Source: GWF2-50-93 sp041666985 (GTDB taxonomy: Bacteria; Verrucomicrobiota; Lentisphaeria; Victivallales; GWF2-50-93). From it: a stretch of 10,476 nt of DNA. How positions within the stretch are numbered: the first letter of the stretch is position 1; each line of letters begins with the position of its first letter. The notes under the pieces are model-generated. The model was not told where the DNA came from, did no database searches, and worked only from the letters and a program-made list of their open reading frames with translations. Location: contig JBAYFV010000111.1 in the NCBI GenBank assembly GCA_041666985.1, forward strand, positions 1 through 10,476. The letters run 5' to 3'. Both the position numbers and the translations under genes were made by a program. Below are positions 1-5,504 of the stretch, in pieces.

Positions 1-123
1 CCCGCTGATTTCAAAACGGGTACAGAGTTCCTGCCGGGAATACAGACGTTCTCCCAGCGGGAAATGTCCGTTTTTAATTTCCCCGGCAATCTCTTCGGCA
101 ATCTTCAAATATAAGCTTTTCAT
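1..123 (-). CDS. GntR-family transcriptional regulator, N-terminal fragment
   Basis: Reading the minus strand from the ATG at 123-121 gives 41 residues with no stop before the window edge, beginning MKSLYLKIAEEIAGEIKNG and continuing through FPLGERLYSRQELCTRFEIS. This matches the start of a GntR winged helix-turn-helix domain: an amphipathic first helix ending in I..G.F..GERL.S, then the R-x-L...F.IS segment leading into the recognition helix. The family binds palindromic operators and responds to a small metabolite through a C-terminal domain that lies outside the window, so the subfamily (FadR, HutC, LacI-like sensor) and effector cannot be named. A promoter and a palindrome lie just upstream, which suggests autoregulation. 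The family call is firm; the role is open. Confidence 0.82.
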   Translation of the reverse strand, partial: MKSLYLKIAEEIAGEIKNGHFPLGERLYSRQELCTRFEISG

Positions 124-142
124 ACGAGTTGTTCCCTTGATA

Positions 143-176
143 TGTACAAGTATACAACTATTTTGCGTCTTGTCAA
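143..176 (-). promoter_or_regulatory. Promoter of the GntR gene with an operator-like palindrome over the -10 box
   Basis: On the minus strand a perfect -35 box TTGACA (176-171) is followed after 16 bases by TATACT (154-149), a strong sigma-70-type pair. The predicted transcript would start near 142, about 20 bases before the ATG at 123. The imperfect palindrome TGTACAAGTATACA (143-156; 10 of 14 positions symmetric, outer arms TGTA/TACA) covers the -10 box. Occupancy by a dimeric GntR protein would block RNA polymerase, so autorepression is a reasonable inference. The boxes and symmetry are visible directly; the binding protein is not proven. Confidence 0.55.
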
Positions 177-592
177 TACCCGGATGGAATTAATTTATAA
201 AAATCCCGCCTCCGGAGTAATGGCGCAGTCTTTTCCTTGCGGGAATTTATTTGAATGAAAAACCATAGTTGTTTGGAATTGGTTCCGGCAGGGGATATTT
301 TAATTCGAGAGGCGTAAATGCAATCCGGAAGGATTAAGGGATGAACCAGTCATCAGCGTCCGACTGGTGTGGAGCCAGTTTTATCAATAAGAAACTTTTG
401 CCGATTAAGTAGGGCGGCTCTTTAGACCGCCACATTGCCGGGCTTCCTTCGACAAGCTCAGGACAGGGAGGCCCAACATGCTTTCAAGGCAAGTTTCAAA
501 GAGTTGTCAGAAGATAACGGCAGAGATATTTCAGGATTTGAGACTGATCGCTGGTGACTGGTGGCTTCTGTTTTTAAGAATAAGGTTTTCTT
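177..592. other. Non-coding intergenic stretch with several hairpins
   Basis: About 415 bases between the divergent GntR and WaaP-like genes hold no convincing coding region. Visible structure includes TTCCGG (283-288) pairing with CCGGAA (325-330), a 7-bp pair ACCAGTC/GACTGGT (345-351 with 362-368) that competes with ACTGG/CCAGT (363-367 with 375-379), and a compound palindromic repeat at 409-480 listed separately. No known riboswitch class was recognised. The word GACTGGTG occurs twice, at 362 and 555. No good promoter for the downstream gene was found by eye. Confidence 0.5.
409..480. repeat. Compound palindromic (REP-like) repeat
   Basis: Two adjacent hairpins form a compact unit. The first pairs GGCGG (413-417) with CCGCC (427-431). 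The second pairs GGGCTTCC (440-447) with GGAGGCCC (466-473), allowing one G-T wobble, around a loop containing CTTCGACAAGCTCAGG. That loop word and the GGCGG...CCGCC hairpin resemble interspersed extragenic repeats of many environmental bacterial genomes; this resemblance is from memory, not from a search. The unit lies in non-coding DNA, as expected for REP-type elements. It is the only copy in the window. Confidence 0.5.
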
Positions 593-1399
593 ATGCAGAT
601 AAAGGTTGAACATAAAGACGGTGACAGGCTTCTTTTCAATGCGGATTTCGCAAAAATCCTTGAAGCCAACGGCATAAACTCCTTTGAAGATCTTTGGAAC
701 ATGCCGGGTGAAGCTGTCAAAAATGTACTCAGGGAGCGTGGCACTGAGAGGGTGTTTCTCAAATCGCCGGAAGGTTCGGCTCCGGCAGAGGCATACATAA
801 AGCGCTACAGGCCTGAACCTTTCATGAGCCGCCTGAAAAACGTCCTTTCATTGAGACCCGTCCGTTTTCCCGGCGCCATGAACGAGTGGGAGGCTGTTAT
901 TGCGTTTCACCGGAGGAATCTGCCGACCATGCAGCCTCTCGCCTGCGGCGCAGCGGGCGGCGATTCCTGTATCCTCACACTGGGCATAACGGATTATGTC
1001 AGGGCTTCCGAGCTTTTTGCGAAATTCGCAAAGGGGGAAAGGGAGCGCAGGAGGAAACTCATAAGGAGAATAGCCGAACTTGCGGCGGGAATGCATCTGG
1101 CGAAAATGGCGCATCAGGATTTTTATCTCGTCCACATTTTTGTCAAGGAAAAAGAGGATGACAGCGTTTTCCTGATAGATCTTCAGAGGGTTATTTTCGA
1201 GGAATCCTTTTCAGAACGCTGGCGCGTCAAGGATCTCGCCCAGCTTCTTTTTTCGGCCGATAAGCTTGTCGGCAGAACCGATATCCTTTATTTCTGGAGG
1301 ATTTACACCGATATGGCCGGCGGAGAGCTGTATCGGGACGGTTCGCTGGTGAATAAGATTTCCAGGAAGGCGGCAAGGATCAGAAGACATGTGAGCTGA
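593..1399 (+). CDS. WaaP/Kdo-family lipopolysaccharide-type sugar kinase
   Basis: This 268-residue protein belongs to the lipopolysaccharide kinase (Kdo/WaaP) family, which phosphorylates core sugars of lipopolysaccharide or related glycans at the cytoplasmic side of the inner membrane using ATP. The family's landmarks are present in order: AYIKRYR (67-73) with K70 as probable ATP-binding lysine; NEWEA (97-101) carrying the helix-C-like glutamate; LPTMQPLACG (110-119); the catalytic loop HQDFYLVH (174-181) with D176; IDLQR (195-199) with D196 as probable metal ligand; and RWRVKDLAQLLFSA (209-222). No signal peptide or membrane segment is seen, fitting a soluble enzyme. The ATG has only a weak upstream AAGG as ribosome site, but the next good start would lose the N-terminal lobe. 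The next gene follows after a 360-base gap occupied by a structured element. The exact sugar acceptor cannot be inferred. Confidence 0.82.
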   Translation: MQIKVEHKDGDRLLFNADFAKILEANGINSFEDLWNMPGEAVKNVLRERGTERVFLKSPEGSAPAEAYIKRYRPEPFMSRLKNVLSLRPVRFPGAMNEWEAVIAFHRRNLPTMQPLACGAAGGDSCILTLGITDYVRASELFAKFAKGERERRRKLIRRIAELAAGMHLAKMAHQDFYLVHIFVKEKEDDSVFLIDLQRVIFEESFSERWRVKDLAQLLFSADKLVGRTDILYFWRIYTDMAGGELYRDGSLVNKISRKAARIRRHVS

Positions 1400-1420
1400 T
1401 CTGAAAAAACGATGCCTGCC

Positions 1421-1731
1421 TTGCCAGTATGGGAAAATGTATACTCCGCACGGGTGGAAATTCAGCTTTTTGTTGCGAATATTTTGAGGATTGGTTTGCA
1501 TTCGGAGAGGCTTTCGATGCCAGGGTATCGGAAGCCCCCGATGAATGCGAATCCAAACTCGAAAGATCGCAACCGCACAGCGGCGAGCATTTTGTGTCCG
1601 TATTTTTCCGATCCCCCTTCGGACGATATTCATATCGCCCGTCAGTCGGATCGAAAAAATCCAATCCGCAGTCTGGCTCGCAAAAAAGCTAAATTTTCAT
1701 CCGTGCGGAGTATATCTCAGTTGCCAATATG
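1421..1731. repeat. Approximately 300-bp element with long inverted ends and nested hairpins (MITE-like or structured RNA)
   Basis: Arms at 1440-1478 and 1678-1714 are inverted copies: about 35 of 38 aligned positions match, with a 2-base gap, and both contain ACTCCGCACGG. Inside are further inverted pairs: 1486-1503 with 1543-1560 (13 of 18), enclosing the small hairpin ATCGG/CCGAT (1527-1542); CCGC-ACA-GCGG (1573-1583); and 1602-1614 with 1648-1660 (12 of 13), enclosing CGATAT-TC-ATATCG (1624-1637). Folded, this gives a long stem opening into three arms. Near-identical 11-mers TTGCCAGTATG (1421-1431) and TTGCCAATATG (1721-1731) flank it as direct repeats exactly 300 bases apart, a possible target-site duplication. 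The DNA is stop-free in one plus frame, but translation resembles no known protein. A non-autonomous mobile repeat or a structured RNA are both possible. Confidence 0.65.
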
Positions 1732-1759
1732 TTTCCGGTTAGCTGAAGGGAGGTATCAA

Positions 1760-2890
1760 ATGAGTCAGCTTGTTTGCCGCGGCTGCGGCTCTGTCGTAGA
1801 CACAATGGGCATTGAGCCTTTCACCCCCTGCACCTGTTCCGGCTGCGGGACAGAACTGAACATTCCACTTGAAATGGATTATCTGACGCTTGAGAGACCG
1901 CTTTACGAAAAAAGCATGTTCAAGGTGTACGAGGGCTTTGACAAGGAGCAGAACATGAGTTCGACGATTTTCATCCTCTGCAAGGACAATCCCGAATTCA
2001 AGCGGTTCCATGAAATTGCCATGGAGGAAGCCGCCTGCCTCGCCACGCTTCGACATCCGAACATATGCCCGGTAATGAATTTCGGTGAAATTGACGGGAA
2101 CTTTTTTGTGACAGAACCCCGGATGGACGGATATGCCCTTTCCGATTACTCGCCGGAAACCCAGGGGCTTCTGGACGTTGGCAAGGTGGTTGACGTACTT
2201 CAGGCCGTGGCGTTCGGGCTCGCGGTCGCCCATCACAAGGAATTTGTCCACCATGATTTATGCCCCGAAAACATTCATATTGACGCGAGGGGGAGTGTAA
2301 GGGCTAAAAACTTTTTCATATCCCGTTTCACATACGAGTATCTTCAGAACAAGGAGGATATCGCATCTTCGGTTTCCCCTTATTTCATAAGTCCGGAAAA
2401 AGCGGAGAGCCGTGTGGAGGACAAGCGCGGCGACGTTTTCAGCTTCGGAGTTCTTTTCTATTACATGCTCACGGGGAAATATCCGTTTTCAGGAAAGAGC
2501 GAAATGGAGACGGTTTATTCCAGAATCAAAAGGAGGAAGCCGCCCCAGGTATTCAGCGCTGAAAAGCCCATGATTCTCACGTCCGGGACTGTTGATTATA
2601 TCGCCCCTGCGGCTCCTGCAAGCTTCAGGAAGGATGTCCCCGTGGAAATAAGCGCCGCTGTTTTGGACATGCTTTCGTACCATCCGGTGCAGAGACCCAA
2701 ATTCACCGAAATCCTCAATACGATAAATCTTTACAGGGCCAAGGAAGACAGGGAAAAGGTGTTCCACTCGGCGCAGATGGAGATGGTAAGGGAGACCGTA
2801 ACCACAAGGACCAAGGCGATTCCGATCATGAAAAACCTCTCCGGCGAAATCGACTTGAAGAAGGAAAGAAGGAATTTATTCAGTATTTAG
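1760..2890 (+). CDS. Zinc-ribbon protein with a degenerate Ser/Thr protein kinase domain (probable pseudokinase)
   Basis: The protein has 376 residues from the ATG at 1760, chosen because GGGAGG (1748-1753) sits six bases upstream; the same frame stays open back to 1412, but only through a repeat element. Residues 6-29 form a zinc ribbon (C6-x2-C9, C26-x2-C29, C24 nearby). A bacterial Pkn2-type kinase fold follows at about 42-326: LRHPNICPV (98-106), catalytic-loop-like HHDLCPEN (164-171) with D166 and N171, SPE (211-213), DVFSFGVL (225-232), YPF (241-243) and R312. Key catalytic features are lost. The glycine loop has no glycines, the beta-3 lysine is not at its usual place, the loop lysine is Cys168, and DFG is replaced by N184-F185-F186. 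Weak or absent phosphotransfer, and a scaffolding or ligand-sensing role, are inferred. No membrane segment is seen. The tail (330-376) is charged and of unknown function. Confidence 0.82.
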   Translation: MSQLVCRGCGSVVDTMGIEPFTPCTCSGCGTELNIPLEMDYLTLERPLYEKSMFKVYEGFDKEQNMSSTIFILCKDNPEFKRFHEIAMEEAACLATLRHPNICPVMNFGEIDGNFFVTEPRMDGYALSDYSPETQGLLDVGKVVDVLQAVAFGLAVAHHKEFVHHDLCPENIHIDARGSVRAKNFFISRFTYEYLQNKEDIASSVSPYFISPEKAESRVEDKRGDVFSFGVLFYYMLTGKYPFSGKSEMETVYSRIKRRKPPQVFSAEKPMILTSGTVDYIAPAAPASFRKDVPVEISAAVLDMLSYHPVQRPKFTEILNTINLYRAKEDREKVFHSAQMEMVRETVTTRTKAIPIMKNLSGEIDLKKERRNLFSI

Positions 2891-2924
2891 CGGGCCCTTA
2901 GAGGTTTCCCGGAATGACATTTTC

Positions 2925-3548
2925 CTAAATCCGGGCGGCAACTGTTTTAGCCGTTTCCTGTGCGTTCGCGATCCTCTGCTTCTGCAGTTCCTTTCCCATG
3001 TCCATCGGTTCCGCTTTAACGAAGACCATGTCGGTAATCCCGACAAATCCGAAAACGAAACGCAGGTATGGCTCCTGGAAATCCGCCTTTCCTGCATCTG
3101 CGGAAAGATATTCGCCGCCACGGCTTGAAATCACCACCATCTTCTTGTTTTTCACCATGCCTTCCACCCCGTTGGAGGTGTAGCGGAAAAGGTATTTCGG
3201 CTGGATTATGATGTCAATGTAGTGTTTCAAGGTGTATGGAATGCCGAAATTCCACATGGGCGTGCTGATGAGATATGCGTCGGACGTCATGAAACGTTCA
3301 ATATGGGAAATGATATCCTGCCACGATTCTTTCATATCGCCGTAGAGATCCTTTCCTTCGAGCAGAACATACTTGCCGTCAACTCTCTTCACCGTCAGGG
3401 ATGGAAGTTTTTCCTTTGTGAGGTCAAGCTCATCAACCGTCCAGTCCGCGTGCTTTTCCCTGAACGTGTCCAGGAAGACATTTGATACGCAGAGGGTGCG
3501 TGACTCTTCCCCACGCGGGGTGGCGATGATATGCAGGAGCTTTTTCAT
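2925..3548 (-). CDS. azoR: FMN-dependent NADH-azoreductase / flavodoxin-fold NAD(P)H oxidoreductase
   Basis: This 207-residue protein matches the AzoR (AcpD) family in length and motifs. These cytoplasmic dimeric flavoproteins use NADH to reduce azo compounds or quinones by two-electron transfer. Visible landmarks are the N-terminal strand and phosphate loop LLHIIATPRGEESRT (4-18), where FMN phosphate binds; PMWNFGIPYTLKHYID (97-112), the family signature around the isoalloxazine ring; FRYTSNGVEG (121-130); and SSRGG (141-145). An AAGGAG ribosome site precedes the ATG. The gene is convergent with the kinase-like gene, their stops lying about 35 bases apart, where a 6-bp CCCGGA/TCCGGG pairing may serve as a weak shared terminator. 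Physiological roles in this family include quinone detoxification; the actual substrate is not readable from sequence. Confidence 0.85.
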   Translation of the reverse strand: MKKLLHIIATPRGEESRTLCVSNVFLDTFREKHADWTVDELDLTKEKLPSLTVKRVDGKYVLLEGKDLYGDMKESWQDIISHIERFMTSDAYLISTPMWNFGIPYTLKHYIDIIIQPKYLFRYTSNGVEGMVKNKKMVVISSRGGEYLSADAGKADFQEPYLRFVFGFVGITDMVFVKAEPMDMGKELQKQRIANAQETAKTVAARI

Positions 3549-3593
3549 TGCAGTCTCCTTTCTGTTAGAACATCACAACACGTTATGAACGGT

Positions 3594-3623
3594 AATCTAC
3601 ATGAGGTACTGGCAAATTGCCAA
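3594..3623 (-). promoter_or_regulatory. Putative azoR promoter with overlapping palindrome
   Basis: On the minus strand TTGGCA (3623-3618) and TAGATT (3599-3594) are separated by 18 bases, a moderate sigma-70-like match that would start transcription about 40 bases before the azoR ATG. The perfect palindrome TGGCAA-A-TTGCCA (3610-3622) overlaps the -35 box, the usual position for a repressor site. Azoreductase genes are often controlled by thiol- or quinone-sensing repressors; applying that here is inference. Confidence 0.35.
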
Positions 3624-3691
3624 TTATTATGCGGAGCCTGTAATCCGCCATTTATGAAATTGGCGCTGTCTGCCGACAGACGGATACAATT

Positions 3692-4918
3692 TCAATCAGC
3701 CAGATATGGGCCGAGTGCGGCTTCCATCGCCATCAGTGAATACGCGGTGACAAGTTCGGGAATGCTCTCCATCCAGCGTCCGTGTTTGTCGTTGTACCAT
3801 TCGCCTTTGCCTTTCTGGAGTTCAAGAAGTTTTTTAATCATGTCGGCACGCCACTGGTATTTTTTACCGTCCGGGGTGACAATGATCTCATCTCCGAGAA
3901 CTGCATGCGCTTTTGCGAATGTGATGAGATAGTAGTAATGACCTTCCGCCCCCATTCCCGGGTTCTGGTCGAGGGTGTAGTTTTTGCCCGCCCATTCAAC
4001 TGCGGCTTTGACTCTCGGATCGTCCTTTTTAAGCTTCGCATAGATCATGCTTTTGAGTCCCGCGTAGGTCATGCTCCCATAAGAACGCAGGCCTTTCTGT
4101 TCGAATTTCTCGTCGGCCTTGCTTTCATCCGGCTTATATACAAAACCTCCGTAGTTCGGATCATTCTTGTCTTTTACAACCCAGACCTGGTCATTGGATT
4201 CGGGAACATGCTGCAGGCGGTTGAGGAACATTACGGCGTTTCCCCATGCGAGGTCGGCTTTTTTCGCGTCTTCGGGACTTTTCGCCTTGGGCTCCTTGTC
4301 GAGGTATTCCGTCAGATAAAGCGCCTCAAGAGCCCACTGTGTGTTCGAAAGGTCAGGAGTCCCGGCCCCGGCTTTTCCATAACCTATTCCGCCGTACGAC
4401 GGATTGTCTTTTTTTGTCGGATTGTCCTTGTTGTCCTCGTCCAGCTGTGAATCAATCAGGAATTTTCTTGCATTACGGAGGATATGTTCGTCCTCCGGCC
4501 TGTTGATCACCGCCAGTGTGGCAAGGCAAATCGCGGTTGTGTAGTTCGGATACTCCTTTTCAACGTCGGCCATCCAGATCGAACCGTCCCTCTGTACGAA
4601 CTTCAACATGAACTGTCTTCCTTTTTCAACGGAGTCCTGTCTGATTTGCGGGTTGAGTTTGGAATGGCTGTTAAGGAGGGACATGGTTATAAGGCCTGTT
4701 ATTGCCGGATGATGAAGCCATGAACCGTCTTCCATCTGGTGGTCGGTCAGGTAGTTGACAGCTCTCTGAATTGAAGCCGTGGCCTCGCGGAGAAGGGATT
4801 CGTCAATTTTAGGAAGTGTGTTTGTCACCGGTTTCTCATCAGCGCCAAGGCTTGAAAAAGAGAGAATCAAAGCAAGTGAAACGGCAAAAGTCAGGGCAGA
4901 ATTTCTTAACTTGTTCAT
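3692..4918 (-). CDS. Secreted prenyltransferase/squalene-oxidase repeat protein
   Basis: The 408-residue product starts with a clear signal peptide: K3 and R5, a hydrophobic core at about 8-22, and likely cleavage near SLGA (23-26), so it should be exported. The mature part is built of alpha-alpha toroid repeats like those in terpene cyclases and prenyltransferase beta subunits. Examples are YLTDHQMEDGSW (56-67), FMLKFVQRDGSIW (103-115), FLIDSQ...PSYGGIGYG (153-181), FLNRLQ...PNYGGFVY (231-261), SYGSMTYAGLKSM (279-291) and LLELQKGKGEWY (364-375). The DxDD acid motif of squalene-hopene cyclases is absent; the equivalent stretch reads TPDLSNTQWALEAL (187-200). Cyclase activity is therefore unlikely. 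Homologues of this kind are frequent in Planctomycetes and Lentisphaerae, mostly without assigned function. GAGG upstream of the ATG is the probable ribosome site. Confidence 0.8.
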   Translation of the reverse strand: MNKLRNSALTFAVSLALILSFSSLGADEKPVTNTLPKIDESLLREATASIQRAVNYLTDHQMEDGSWLHHPAITGLITMSLLNSHSKLNPQIRQDSVEKGRQFMLKFVQRDGSIWMADVEKEYPNYTTAICLATLAVINRPEDEHILRNARKFLIDSQLDEDNKDNPTKKDNPSYGGIGYGKAGAGTPDLSNTQWALEALYLTEYLDKEPKAKSPEDAKKADLAWGNAVMFLNRLQHVPESNDQVWVVKDKNDPNYGGFVYKPDESKADEKFEQKGLRSYGSMTYAGLKSMIYAKLKKDDPRVKAAVEWAGKNYTLDQNPGMGAEGHYYYLITFAKAHAVLGDEIIVTPDGKKYQWRADMIKKLLELQKGKGEWYNDKHGRWMESIPELVTAYSLMAMEAALGPYLAD

Positions 4919-5001
4919 AATGCAAACCTCATTTCGTTAGTCTCATAATAGTTGAATTTTGTGTTATAAGTCCAGAAACCGGACGTATCTCTCCACAATA
5001 T

Positions 5002-5069
5002 AGTGTCAGAAGAAAACTTTGATGCTTTTACACACTGATATTCTGACACTTTTGTTCCGGCTATGCCGG
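5002..5069. repeat. Inverted repeat and short hairpin between the cupin and prenyltransferase-repeat genes
   Basis: AGTGTCAGAA (5002-5011) pairs perfectly with TTCTGACACT (5041-5050) across a 29-base loop. Next to it CCGGC-TAT-GCCGG (5057-5069) forms a perfect 5-bp hairpin. Both lie just after the cupin stop on the minus strand and upstream of the prenyltransferase-repeat gene. Neither is followed by a convincing T-run on the minus strand, so they are not classical terminators. They may be a palindromic interspersed repeat, a processing site or an operator. Confidence 0.5.
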
Positions 5070-5075
5070 TTTGGG

Positions 5076-5426
5076 TCAATAACAATTTATGACTGCGATG
5101 ACTTCGAGCGGTTCGGTGCCGACGGATTTTATGGAGTGTCCGGCTCCGTTGCCGGTGAGGATTGTGTCGCCCGGACGGAGTTTTTCAATTTTCCCGTCGT
5201 CCTCGGCCTCGGCAATTCCCCTGACGATTATGTAAACCTCTTCCTCGTTGTCATGGTTGTGGAAGCCGATGCTGTCACCGGGTGCAAGCGTAAGTTTCGC
5301 GCAAAGTCTGGTTTTGGCTTTCAATTCGACACCGGGTTCCCAGAGATGCTCGATCTTCACTTTTCCGTTCCCGCCGCGCATTTTTTCGCGAAACTCGCAT
5401 TTAAATTCCCCAGATCTTCTTATCAT
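5076..5426 (-). CDS. Small single-domain cupin protein
   Basis: A 116-residue protein with one conserved cupin barrel. Motif 1 is PGDSIGFHNHDNEEEVYIIVRG (read from 49 to 70), with metal-ligand candidates H56, H58 and E63. Motif 2 is GDTILTGNGAGH (86-97), providing H97. These four residues match the usual Fe/Mn/Zn/Ni site of the family, so a metal is probably bound. Small stand-alone cupins include sugar isomerases, dioxygenases and ligand-binding regulators, so no reaction is assigned. No signal peptide is seen. AAGGGTG upstream of the ATG is a good ribosome site. The gene follows DUF362-ferredoxin by 78 bases and precedes the prenyltransferase-repeat gene by 157 bases, all on the same strand; the hairpin in the first gap suggests separate expression. 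Confidence 0.8.
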   Translation of the reverse strand: MIRRSGEFKCEFREKMRGGNGKVKIEHLWEPGVELKAKTRLCAKLTLAPGDSIGFHNHDNEEEVYIIVRGIAEAEDDGKIEKLRPGDTILTGNGAGHSIKSVGTEPLEVIAVINCY

Positions 5427-5480
5427 TTATCACCCTTTCATAAAATATTTTAAACTCAAAGGAACCGGTATTTAAAACTA

Positions 5481-5503
5481 CACAGGCAAGATGCCTGTGC
5501 CAC
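5481..5503. repeat. Palindromic repeat just after the DUF362 stop, possible terminator
   Basis: CACAGGCA-AGA-TGCCTGTG (5481-5499) is a perfect 8-bp palindrome with flanking GCCAC, making the minus-strand unit GTGGCACAGGCATCTTGCC and onward. It begins two bases past the DUF362 stop codon (5507-5505). On the minus strand the stem is followed by TAGTTTTAAAT, so it could also act as a Rho-independent terminator for DUF362. It belongs to the same family as the pair at 6657-6736. Confidence 0.6.
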
Positions 5504-5504
5504 A

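Noticed and set aside
177..592. Riboswitch upstream of the WaaP-like gene
   Set aside because: Hairpins are present, but no conserved core of a known riboswitch class could be matched.
1211..1664. Minus-strand reading frames across the end of the WaaP-like gene and the repeat element
   Set aside because: They lack ribosome sites and recognisable domains and are explained by the opposite-strand gene and the repeat.
1412..1759. N-terminal extension of the kinase-like protein by 116 codons
   Set aside because: The extension is encoded by the inverted-repeat element, has no recognisable domain, and a strong ribosome site directly precedes the ATG at 1760.
2908..2935. CCCGGA/TCCGGG pairing as a bidirectional terminator
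   Set aside because: Only 6 bp with a 16-base loop and no T-run on either side; mentioned with azoR but not annotated.
3782..4450. Long plus-strand frame of 222 codons
   Set aside because: It is antisense to the secreted prenyltransferase-repeat gene, whose signal peptide and repeats are convincing; the plus-strand product has no domain.
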